From Candidatus Paceibacterota bacterium (GTDB lineage Bacteria; Verrucomicrobiota; Verrucomicrobiia; Limisphaerales; UBA8199): a stretch of 64,000 bases of DNA. Shown one piece after another: positions 36,206 through 43,654 of this stretch. Position 1 is the stretch's first letter. Each line of letters starts with the position of its first letter. The translations under genes were made by a program, and so were the position numbers. Location: contig DAOTCE010000017.1 in assembly GCA_035452965.1 (NCBI GenBank), forward strand, positions 46,301 through 110,300, read 5' to 3'. The notes beneath the pieces are model-generated. The model was not told the DNA's origin. It made no database searches and was given only the letters and a program-made list of their open reading frames with translations.

Positions 36206-37897
36206 TCAGGTTGCCGGGGCCGGCGCCGGTTTGGGCGCGCTGCCGTTTCCGCCGGGCCCGCCGTGAATATCGGCCTTGAGCAGGTCGGTATACTCCTTGC
36301 GGAAGAACCGGAGCGTGCTCAGCACCGGGTTGGGCGCGGTCTGGCCCAAGCCGCACAGGCTGGTGCTCCGCACCATCTCGCAAAGGTCTTCAAGCTTCTG
36401 CAAGTCGCGCGCGGTGGCCTTGTGTCCCAGGATTTTCGTCAGGAGGCCGTGCATTTGCACGGTGCCGGCCCGGCAGGGGATGCACTTGCCGCACGACTCG
36501 TCCATGCAGAATTCCATGAAGAAGCGGGCTACGTCCACCATTTGCGTGGTCTCGTCCATCACGATCATGCCGCCCGAGCCCATGATCGAGCCGAGTTTGG
36601 TCAGCGAATCGTAGTCCACCGGCGTATCGAGCGCGTCGGCCGGGATGCACCCGCCGGACGGCCCGCCCGTTTGCACCGCCTTGATCCTGCCGCCGTCAGG
36701 GGCGCCGCCGCCCATGGTCTCGACGATCTTGCGCAGGGGCGTGCCCATCGGCACCTCGATCAGGCCGGTGTTGGTGATCTTGCCGGCCAGCGCGAAGACT
36801 TTGGTGCCTTTGCTCTTCTCGGTGCCAATGCTCGTGAACCAATCGGCGCCCTTGCGAATAATCGGCGCCACGTTGGCGAAGGTCTCGACGTTGTTGATCA
36901 GGGTCGGGCAGGTCCACAGGCCGCTTTCGGCCGGGAAGGGCGGGCGGGGCCGCGGGGCGCCGCGTTTGCCTTCGACCGAGGCCATGAGCGCCGTCTCTTC
37001 GCCGCAGACGAATGCGCCGGCGCCGATGCGCAAGTCAATGTTGAAGTTGAAGGGCGATTCGAAGATGCCGGAGCCGAGCAAGCCTTGCTGTTTTGCCTGT
37101 TTGATGGCCGCCTGCAGACGGCCAATGGCCAGCGGATACTCCGCGCGCACGTAAATGAAACCCTGGTTCGCGCCCACGGCGTAAGCCGCGATCGCCATGC
37201 CTTCCAGCACGCAGTGCGGGTCGCTTTCCAGCACGCTGCGGTCCATGAACGCGCCGGGGTCGCCTTCGTCCGCGTTGCAGATGACATACTTCTGCGGGCT
37301 GGCCGTCTTGGCGACCGTCGCCCACTTCAGGCCGGTCGGATAGCCCGCGCCGCCCCGCCCGCGCAGGCCGCTCTGGACCATTGTGTCCAGCACTTCTTTG
37401 GGAGTCATCTCCCGCAGCACATCGTGCAGGGCCTGGTAGCCATCCGCCGCGATGTAGGACTCGATGCGTTCGGGGTCCACGATGCCGCTGTTGGCCAGCA
37501 CGATGGGAAACTGCCCGGTAAAGAACGGATGGCTGGGATCGCCGCGCTCCACCTTGGTCTTTCCGCCCTTCAGCGTGCCGATTAGCGACGGCGCATTCTC
37601 CGGGGTGACCTTCACGTATAGCGGGCCCTGGCCTTCGGGGCTGACCTGGACGGTTGCGCCCGGCTCGTGGGTGTCCACTTGCACCAGCGGACCCTGGCAG
37701 CACAGTTTCATGCAGCCGACCCCGCGCACCTCGACCTGGTCCTCCAGGCCCGCTGCTTTGACAGCCTTGTCCAGGGCATCCTTGACGCCTTTCGAATCGG
37801 ACGACATGCAGCCGGCCGCCATGCAGCAGCGGATGACGTGCTTCTTCCGCGAGGCGCGTTCCTTCCTGGCTATCTCAACTAGGTCATCAATGTCCAT
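36206..37897 (-). CDS. hoxF: Hydrogenase diaphorase, NADH- and FMN-binding subunit
   Basis: 563 residues. N-terminal thioredoxin-like [2Fe-2S] domain (Cys24/25, 30, 62, 66/67), as in NuoE-NuoF fusions. FMN/NADH domain with SGLRGRGGAGYPTG (176-189), NADEGDPGAFMDR (about 218) and the cluster motif ESCGKCIPCRAGT (about 465) plus a later Cys. Oxidises or reduces NAD(H) for the hydrogenase. Overlaps hoxE by 11 bp; stop lies 21 bp before hoxU. The C-terminal 25 residues are Pro/Gly/Ala-rich. Confidence 0.94.
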   Translation of the reverse strand: MDIDDLVEIARKERASRKKHVIRCCMAAGCMSSDSKGVKDALDKAVKAAGLEDQVEVRGVGCMKLCCQGPLVQVDTHEPGATVQVSPEGQGPLYVKVTPENAPSLIGTLKGGKTKVERGDPSHPFFTGQFPIVLANSGIVDPERIESYIAADGYQALHDVLREMTPKEVLDTMVQSGLRGRGGAGYPTGLKWATVAKTASPQKYVICNADEGDPGAFMDRSVLESDPHCVLEGMAIAAYAVGANQGFIYVRAEYPLAIGRLQAAIKQAKQQGLLGSGIFESPFNFNIDLRIGAGAFVCGEETALMASVEGKRGAPRPRPPFPAESGLWTCPTLINNVETFANVAPIIRKGADWFTSIGTEKSKGTKVFALAGKITNTGLIEVPMGTPLRKIVETMGGGAPDGGRIKAVQTGGPSGGCIPADALDTPVDYDSLTKLGSIMGSGGMIVMDETTQMVDVARFFMEFCMDESCGKCIPCRAGTVQMHGLLTKILGHKATARDLQKLEDLCEMVRSTSLCGLGQTAPNPVLSTLRFFRKEYTDLLKADIHGGPGGNGSAPKPAPAPAT

Positions 37898-38420
37898 GGC
37901 CGGTCCATCCTTTCACATATTGGAGCGCCGATTCGGGGGTTTGACGCGGGGTGACGGTTCCGTCGTAAACCACCGCCGGGGCAATGCCGCACGCCCCAAT
38001 GCAGCGGGCCGTGAGCAGCGAGAGTTCGCCGTCCGGCGTTGTTTCGCCGGCCTTGATCTTTGCCTTGTTCTCGATTGCGGCCAGCACCTTGTCCGCCCCT
38101 TTGACATAGCAGGCGGTGCCCATGCAAACGACGCAGCTATGCTTGCCCTTCGGTTTGAGGGTGAAGAAATGGTAGAAGGTGGCGACTCCATACACCCGGC
38201 TGGTGGGCAGTTTCAGCCGGTAAGCGATGAACAGCAGCAAGTCGTCTTCGAGAAAGCCGAACAGCTCCTGCGCTTTGTGCAGCACCTCGATCAGCGCGTC
38301 CTGCCGGAACTGATGCTTCTTGATGTGCACTTCAAGAATCTTGAAGCGTTTATCGCCGCTTGCGTGCTCCAGGACGCTGGGCAGCCGGTTCTTCTTCTTT
38401 CGGGATAGCGTGGCAATCAT
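37887..38420 (-). CDS. hoxE: Hydrogenase diaphorase [2Fe-2S] subunit
   Basis: 177 residues, NuoE-like. Cys ligands of the thioredoxin-like [2Fe-2S] domain: CVVCMGTAC (about 93-101) and CIGACG (about 139-144). The helical N-terminus (IEVLHKAQELFGFLEDD) is as in HoxE/NuoE. First gene of the hoxEFUYH operon. The five genes together form a group 3d bidirectional hydrogenase coupling H2 to NAD(H). Confidence 0.93.
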   Translation of the reverse strand: MIATLSRKKKNRLPSVLEHASGDKRFKILEVHIKKHQFRQDALIEVLHKAQELFGFLEDDLLLFIAYRLKLPTSRVYGVATFYHFFTLKPKGKHSCVVCMGTACYVKGADKVLAAIENKAKIKAGETTPDGELSLLTARCIGACGIAPAVVYDGTVTPRQTPESALQYVKGWTGHGH

Positions 38421-38832
38421 ATCGCTTAACGGGAAGGGTATGGTATTCGCCCCTGTCGTTCAGGTGCAGAGGCCTTCATCCATTCCCGAGCAGCAAGGTA
38501 GCACCGGCAGTTAGTTACGCTGTGCATGGATTGTCATTTGATAATCCTTTTTTGTGCAGCGCGAACCGCGCAAGAGCAGCGATGGCATTGTGCTGCGCGG
38601 GTGTGGCACGCAAGGGAACCTCGCCAGATGCACCCCGGACCCACACCGTGGGTGCACACCCGACAAATTGGGGATTCACGGCGTATGTCGTTGGTTCCAC
38701 AGGGTTTACACGCCTGCCACCAGAACCTGCGTTGCGGCTCCCGTGCCAACCTAACTGTCTGTAATACAAGGACTTAAGCGGGCGCCAAACATTTTCTATC
38801 TTCCGGGCCGCCCGCGGTGTAGGGTGTGCGCC
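38421..38832. other. Divergent intergenic region upstream of hox operon
   Basis: 412 bp that should carry the promoter of hoxE and of the isomerase gene. It contains a short palindrome ACCCACACCGTGGGT (near 38640) and an A/T-rich patch near 38520-38550. I could not identify convincing boxes or a regulator site. No gene recognised. Confidence 0.45.
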
Positions 38833-39750
38833 ATGAATACCAACCTTTCCCGCCGTTCAGCCATGCGCAGGATTGCCGGCGGCACCGCGGCCCTGGCTGC
38901 GGCTGCCAATTTGCCCTATCGCCTCGACGCCGCCGATGACGCCAGCCGTCCCCGGCTTAATGGACACATCCGCCATTCCGTCTCCGCCTGGTGCTATGGC
39001 AGCTTATTCAACGGTGGCAAGGACAAGCCCGCCAAAATGACATTCGAGGACTTCTGCCGCGAGTGCCACAAGCTGGGCCTCGAATCTGTCGAGCTGCTCG
39101 GGGCGGACCAATGGCCGGCAGTGAAGAAGGCGGGTCTCACCTGCGCGATGTGCAACGGCCCGGACAGCATCCCCTACGGCTGGAACCGCCAGGAGCACCA
39201 CGACGACCTGCTCGCCAAATTCGAGCAAGCCATTCCCCAGGTGGCCGCAGCCGGCTTCGACAACATCATCACCTTTTCCGGCAACCGCAGAGGCAGGAGC
39301 GACGAAGAGGGCCTGGAGAATTGCGTTAAAGGGCTGAAGCGCCTCGCGCCGATTGCCGAGCGGCACAAGGTGACTGTGGTCATGGAGTTGCTCAACAGCA
39401 AGCGCGACCATAAGGACTACATGGCCGACCACACCGCGTGGGGCGTCGAGGTCTGCAAACGCGTCGGCTCCGAGCGCCTCAAGCTGCTCTATGACATCTA
39501 CCACATGCAGATCATGGAGGGGGATGTCATTGCCACCATCCGCGAGAGTTACCCCTACATCGCCCACTACCACACCGGCGGCGTCCCCGGCCGGAACGAG
39601 ATCAACGAGACCCAGGAGATCAATTATCCCGCCGTGATGAAGGCCATCCTGGCGACGGGCTACAAAGGGTTTGTGGGCCAGGAATTCGTCCCCAAGGGCC
39701 CCGATCCCCTCGCGTCTCTGAAGCAGTCCGTCCTCATCTGCGACGTGTAA
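38833..39750 (+). CDS. Tat-exported hydroxypyruvate isomerase-like TIM-barrel protein
   Basis: 305 residues from the ATG at 38833; a GTG at 38824 is possible. Twin-arginine style signal LSRRSAMRRIAGGTAALAAAA. The barrel has VELLGADQWPAV, NIITFSGNRRG, VTVVMELLNS, LLYDIYHMQIMEGDV and GQEFVPKGPDPLASL, matching hydroxypyruvate isomerase/xylose isomerase-like TIM barrels (Glu, Asp/His metal ligands). Substrate not certain. Convergent with the PEP-CTERM gene across a strong hairpin. Confidence 0.78.
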   Translation: MNTNLSRRSAMRRIAGGTAALAAAANLPYRLDAADDASRPRLNGHIRHSVSAWCYGSLFNGGKDKPAKMTFEDFCRECHKLGLESVELLGADQWPAVKKAGLTCAMCNGPDSIPYGWNRQEHHDDLLAKFEQAIPQVAAAGFDNIITFSGNRRGRSDEEGLENCVKGLKRLAPIAERHKVTVVMELLNSKRDHKDYMADHTAWGVEVCKRVGSERLKLLYDIYHMQIMEGDVIATIRESYPYIAHYHTGGVPGRNEINETQEINYPAVMKAILATGYKGFVGQEFVPKGPDPLASLKQSVLICDV

Positions 39751-39876
39751 GCCCTCTGGGCAGGACCCACGCTCCCCTGCGCGCCGCGCCTGGTTCAGCC
39801 GGCAGCGGATTCGCCCACCTGGCTCTGCTGCTTTACCTGGGGCCTTCCTTGTTCCTGGAGTCTGTCTGTACGGCGC

Positions 39877-39902
39877 AAGGGCCGCCATTTCCGGCGGCCC
39901 TT
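39877..39902. terminator. Candidate bidirectional transcription terminator
   Basis: Perfect 10-bp arms AAGGGCCGCC / GGCGGCCCTT around ATTTCC, midway between two convergent genes. It has only the two terminal T/A bases and no long U tract, so it fits a factor-independent hairpin only in part. Confidence 0.6.
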
Positions 39903-39936
39903 GGCTGTGTAGTTTAGAAGAACCTGCTGCCGATAC

Positions 39937-40854
39937 TCACGCCGTCCGGCGACGGGCGATCCACATCAGCCCCAGCCCGCCGAGCAGCCCCAGCAGAGCG
40001 GAGGAAGGCTCGGGAACAAGGGTGGTAAAGTTGTACTCCGTTCCCCCCGCCAAGCGGTCAACGTTCCCGGCATCAATCCGCCAGAAATACTGGGTGCCCA
40101 AAGACAGCGGCGCCAGGGATTCCGGATCCCACGAGGTTGTGCCTTCGGCGAGAGTCGCCACCTTCGTCAGCGAGCCGGACGTGGTGCCGAACCACACATC
40201 GAAGAACGAGTTGTAGCTTCCTGCCGTCCAGCTCAGGTCATTGCCGGCGCCGGTCAAGGCGATGTCCGTCGCGTCGTCGGGAAGAATCGCGTTGTAGGTG
40301 ACGGCTGCCGGGGCGCTCGCCGCCCAAGCGACCGAGTCAAAAGAGGCCCGCTTGCCCCCTGTCCCCGTTCCAGGAGTAGCCAAACGCGTCGAGTAGGCCG
40401 TGCCCTGGTTGAACTTCAGACCGGCTCCAAGCAGATTCCAAGCATTGCCTCCGGATGTCTGAGCCGGCGACACGACCACCGCCGCACCCGCGTTGTTGAC
40501 CGTCCAAATCGGGGGCATATTCTGGGCTACCGTGACGTTCACCCAAGTTGCATATACGTCGTAGTAACCGCCGTAACCGGTCCCCGGTGTAAACGACCAG
40601 TCTCCCCACTTGATTGGGGTGGTGTCCCCAGCATAATAGGTGCCCGTTCCCGACAGAACTCCTCCCGTCCAGCCGGCCAAGGGGGCTGCCGTGCTCTTCG
40701 CGGTACTAACGGCAGGACCGTTCATTGTGAAATTCGGCGTATTCTGTGCGCCGCCGGTTGCGCGCGCTTCGAGCACATTAACGTAAAACGCGAGCGACTC
40801 ACAGGCGAACGAACTCACCAGCGCTGCGGTTACAAGGACAACTTTAGTTCTCAT
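39937..40854 (-). CDS. PEP-CTERM exported protein
   Basis: 305 residues. Signal peptide 1-22, a Ser/Thr/Gly-rich beta domain with fibronectin-like C-terminal part (LAPLSLGTQYFWRIDAG), then a PEP-CTERM sorting tail: VPEPSS, one hydrophobic helix (ALLGLLGGLGLMWIA) and RRR. Exported, cut by an exosortase/archaeosortase-type enzyme and probably glycosylated; no exosortase is in the window. Function of the body unknown. Confidence 0.85.
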   Translation of the reverse strand: MRTKVVLVTAALVSSFACESLAFYVNVLEARATGGAQNTPNFTMNGPAVSTAKSTAAPLAGWTGGVLSGTGTYYAGDTTPIKWGDWSFTPGTGYGGYYDVYATWVNVTVAQNMPPIWTVNNAGAAVVVSPAQTSGGNAWNLLGAGLKFNQGTAYSTRLATPGTGTGGKRASFDSVAWAASAPAAVTYNAILPDDATDIALTGAGNDLSWTAGSYNSFFDVWFGTTSGSLTKVATLAEGTTSWDPESLAPLSLGTQYFWRIDAGNVDRLAGGTEYNFTTLVPEPSSALLGLLGGLGLMWIARRRTA

Positions 40855-41490
40855 AGTTGCAGGTTCTTCGATTTCGTGTTGTTCACTGAAAGACGCCCTC
40901 GGTCAAGCTACGCATCTCGACCGCGACGCCACATTCGTACTAAATTTAATGCGAGCATGGCCAAAACCGCCCTGGCATGCAAGAAGAATTTTCATAAATT
41001 TTGGGGGACCTGCATCGCAATTCAGTTCCGGGGTGGTACGGTAGGGGGTCAATGGTCAGGGATTGCAACCTCCTGTGCTCCGACGGGCAAAAGAGGGCAG
41101 GCCGGAGAGGGGGGGAGGCTGACCGGGTGGCCCTGTGCTGAAGGCTCCGCTGGCAGGCGACAATGCCAACTGCGCCGACAAGGTCGGTTGGGAACAGTTT
41201 GAGTGCCGTACGAGCCAGGGGAACGGCGTGAGAGCGGCACTGAGACGGCCACTAGACGGCCACTAGACGGCCACCCCATGGCCACTAGATGGCCGGGAGC
41301 AATTTTGGGACCCAGCCATCGGCGGCTTTAGGGCGGGCTGTCCGGCCTGCTTCTGAGGGGCAGACGGCTGACATTGTGATGCTAAAGTCCCCCCCCGGCC
41401 GTGCCTGCTCTCCTGCTCCCTGGGAAGTTGGGGACTCCTTACGAGGAGCAGGGGACTGGAATGAGGGGCTGCGCCACTGAGGATAGAGGT
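40855..41490. other. Intergenic region with 11-bp tandem repeats
   Basis: 636 bp between two minus-strand genes. The half next to 40855 is A/T-rich (near 40960-41010) and likely holds the promoter of the PEP-CTERM gene. At 41242-41294 there is a run of an 11-bp unit (see that entry). Near 41412-41452 an 8-bp-arm hairpin (CCTGCTCC / GGAGCAGG) may end the SUMF1 transcript. No gene recognised. Confidence 0.5.
41242..41294. repeat. 11-bp tandem repeat (GACGGCCACTA)
   Basis: Three direct copies of GACGGCCACTA followed by a diverged copy (CATGGCCACTAGATGGCC). Not coding. Unrelated in sequence to the 11-bp unit at 49710-49776. Confidence 0.7.
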
Positions 41491-42615
41491 TCAGGGCGCT
41501 TTGACGCAGCGGAAACCGTAGGCGTTGAAAAAGCCGAAAGGGCTTTCGAAGCCTCGCTTGGCGCAGCGGGCAAGGGTGTAGTCGTCGCTCCATGAGCCGC
41601 CCCGCAGCACACGGTATTCCCCGGAGTTCGGCCCGCGGGTGTCATTGTTGGCGGCGGCGGGATTTTCGTACCAGGCGGGGTCGTACCAGTCCCAACACCA
41701 TTCCCACACATTGCCGGCCATGTCATACAAGCCATAGCCGTTGGGGGGGAACCAGCCGACGGGGCTGGTGTGGGGATAGGGGCCGGTATCAAAGATGGGG
41801 TTTTGCACGACATTGGCCCGATCATGGAAGAACTGGTCCGAGTCCTGCCAGGGGTAGTTGTGGCCGACGGCGCCGCCGCGAGCCGCTTTCTCCCATTCGG
41901 CTTCGGTGGGGAGGCGATAGCCGGTATTCCACTTGACCGAGGCGCTGTCCAGGTCGAGCTGGCCGGTGCGATAGACGTGGTTCTGGGTGGAATCAGTCCA
42001 GTAGGCGGGCACCAGGGATTCCTTTTCGGAGCGGGCATTGCACCATTTGAGCACGTCATGCCATGAAATTTCGATCACCGGGTGGTTGGGCTCCTTGCCG
42101 AACCCGGGGTTGTCGAACTCATAATCGTGGACGAGCGCCCATTGATAAACCTCATCCCAAAGCGCCTGGGTGACGAGGTTGGTCTCCATATAGAAGGCGC
42201 TGACGAAGGTCGTATGGAGCGGGAGTTCATCCGGCTCGGTGGTTCCAAGTGGATTACCCATGCTGAAGGGGCCGGCAGGTATGAAAGCAATCCCGGCAGG
42301 TTGCGAAGGCGCCAGGACTTGCACGCGGTAGAACCGCGCTTCGGCGCGCGGGGGCAGGGGGTCGAGGACGGAATAAGGGCTTTGGGTGACGAAGTGGTTG
42401 GTCAGGAGCAGCCAGTCGGGCTCGGTGAGGCTGGTGGCGTAGAAGACGAGGTTGGAGACACTGGCGTCGCTCTGGATGGTGAGGCGCGGCACCAGGGCAT
42501 TGTCGGGCGAGCGGGGGACGAGGGTGATTTCGCTGATCCGGGGCGCGCTGGCAGCGTGTGCCGCGGCATGAAACCCGACCAGCAACAGAGTTATCAGCAG
42601 GCAGGTGTTTTTCAT
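41491..42615 (-). CDS. Secreted SUMF1 (formylglycine-generating enzyme-like) domain protein
   Basis: 374 residues. Signal peptide about 1-21. An exported N-terminal beta region (22-105), then a SUMF1/FGE-sulfatase domain (about 108-374) with IPAGPFSMG, NHPVIEISWHDVLKWCNARS, LPTEAEWEKAARGG, AGNVWEWCWDWY and VLRGGSWSDD. The active-site Cys pair of true FGE is not evident: only one Cys in LARCAKRGF at the usual place. So it may be a binding or non-catalytic member. No sulfatase is next to it. Confidence 0.82.
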   Translation of the reverse strand: MKNTCLLITLLLVGFHAAAHAASAPRISEITLVPRSPDNALVPRLTIQSDASVSNLVFYATSLTEPDWLLLTNHFVTQSPYSVLDPLPPRAEARFYRVQVLAPSQPAGIAFIPAGPFSMGNPLGTTEPDELPLHTTFVSAFYMETNLVTQALWDEVYQWALVHDYEFDNPGFGKEPNHPVIEISWHDVLKWCNARSEKESLVPAYWTDSTQNHVYRTGQLDLDSASVKWNTGYRLPTEAEWEKAARGGAVGHNYPWQDSDQFFHDRANVVQNPIFDTGPYPHTSPVGWFPPNGYGLYDMAGNVWEWCWDWYDPAWYENPAAANNDTRGPNSGEYRVLRGGSWSDDYTLARCAKRGFESPFGFFNAYGFRCVKAP

Positions 42616-43006
42616 AGCATGGGCATTTTGTGGCTGTGAGTTCAGACTAACGTCCAGAGTGGCATAAGCCAGGCGTCCAGGCGAGCATTATCCTCCACGC
42701 GCGGTGGCGGTTGCTGGCGCGCATGCATGAAGCTGCCGGAGGGGCGCGGCCGCCTTGTCCGCTTTGCGGATTGTGGGCCAGACAAGCGGGCATGATGCCC
42801 GCGCGCCTTCATGCATACGTGCTGGCCGGCTATGCTCCGTGGCTTGAGGGGAGGCATGGCGGGGGGGCGGCAGCGGTTGCGGCCTAAGAGCCTGTTTGAA
42901 AATGTTAGACTAACGCCGGGTGTGGACACCCGGCCTACAGGGAATCGGCGAAATGGGGCGATGCTGCAGGCCCGGTCCCCTGACCGGGCGAATTCTCAAA
43001 CAAGCT
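42616..43006. other. Intergenic region built from two repeat elements
   Basis: 391 bp that contain element A copy 2 (42719-42818) and most of the MITE-like element (42885-43010). The rest is a short leader of the SUMF1 gene. No coding signal. Confidence 0.6.
42719..42818. repeat. 100-bp palindromic element A (copy 2)
   Basis: Opposite orientation to 25344-25443 and alignable along its full length. Ends ATGCATGAAG / CTTCATGCAT, with internal pairing around the centre. Confidence 0.85.
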
Positions 43007-43010
43007 CTAA
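42885..43010. mobile_element. 126-bp MITE-like element
   Basis: Imperfect terminal inverted repeats of 19 bp: TAAGAGCCTGTTTGAAAAT against TTAGAGCTTGTTTGAGAAT. Inside are two GC hairpins (GCCGGGTGTGGACACCCGGC and CCCGGTCCCCTGACCGGG). No open frame. Non-autonomous; the transposase it would depend on is not in the window. Confidence 0.7.
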
Positions 43011-43654
43011 GTCTTGTCGGAACGCGTGATGATCTCCAGCTCGCCTCGCTCGTTGGAGCGGAAGGTGAGCAGGACCGCGTCCCAGGCAGCCGTGCCAGCC
43101 GCGGCATTCCTGGCATCAGCGTTCAAGCTGAACTCCAACGTTCCCGCCCGGAAGGGCACCCGGAGAACGCGAATGAGGCGGCTCCCCACCCTGGGCACCT
43201 TCTGGAGCAGTTGGAGGCCGGTTCCCTCCTGGTCGGCAACGTGGGCGTCGAACTCTTCCAGGTCGCTGGCGTCGGGGTATTGGCTGGCGAGGGTTTCGCG
43301 GAGCGTGGGGCCGGCGCCCGGATCGGCGGCCGACGGCTCCACGATGCGCAACGTCAGGTAGAAGCTCAGATCGGGACTCGTCAGCAAGAACAAGTCCTCG
43401 GAGGCGCGCTCGGGCCGGAGGCTGGACGGCACCATGAAGATGAACTCGTTGGTTCCGCTGCGGATGAACTGGCGGACCACCTGTTCATTGCCCACCACCT
43501 CGCCTGGGCAAATCCTGACCTCGAGCCGCGGCGGCTGATTACTGTCGGCATCGGAAGCACTGTCAGATTGACCGGCCAGGCGCGCCGGCACGAGCGCGGC
43601 GGCAACCACCAGGCAGGCCGACAGGACTCGAACGAAAGCCTTAGGGCTGCACAT
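43007..43654 (-). CDS. Secreted protein at end of pseudopilin operon
   Basis: 215 residues, signal peptide about 1-30 (VLSACLVVAAALVPARLAG). Beta-rich, with Asp/Glu-rich segments and no family I recognise. Overlaps the PilX-like gene by 14 bp, so it is co-transcribed. Its stop (TAG, 43007-43009) is formed by the terminal repeat of the MITE-like element, so the natural end may have been replaced. Confidence 0.65.
   Translation of the reverse strand: MCSPKAFVRVLSACLVVAAALVPARLAGQSDSASDADSNQPPRLEVRICPGEVVGNEQVVRQFIRSGTNEFIFMVPSSLRPERASEDLFLLTSPDLSFYLTLRIVEPSAADPGAGPTLRETLASQYPDASDLEEFDAHVADQEGTGLQLLQKVPRVGSRLIRVLRVPFRAGTLEFSLNADARNAAAGTAAWDAVLLTFRSNERGELEIITRSDKT

Noticed and set aside
36197..37585. 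Long plus-strand open frame of 462 codons
   Set aside because: Antisense shadow of hoxF, which has all the expected motifs.
41388..41396. 9-base C tract as a contingency locus
   Set aside because: Intergenic and unlinked to any recognisable start or promoter.
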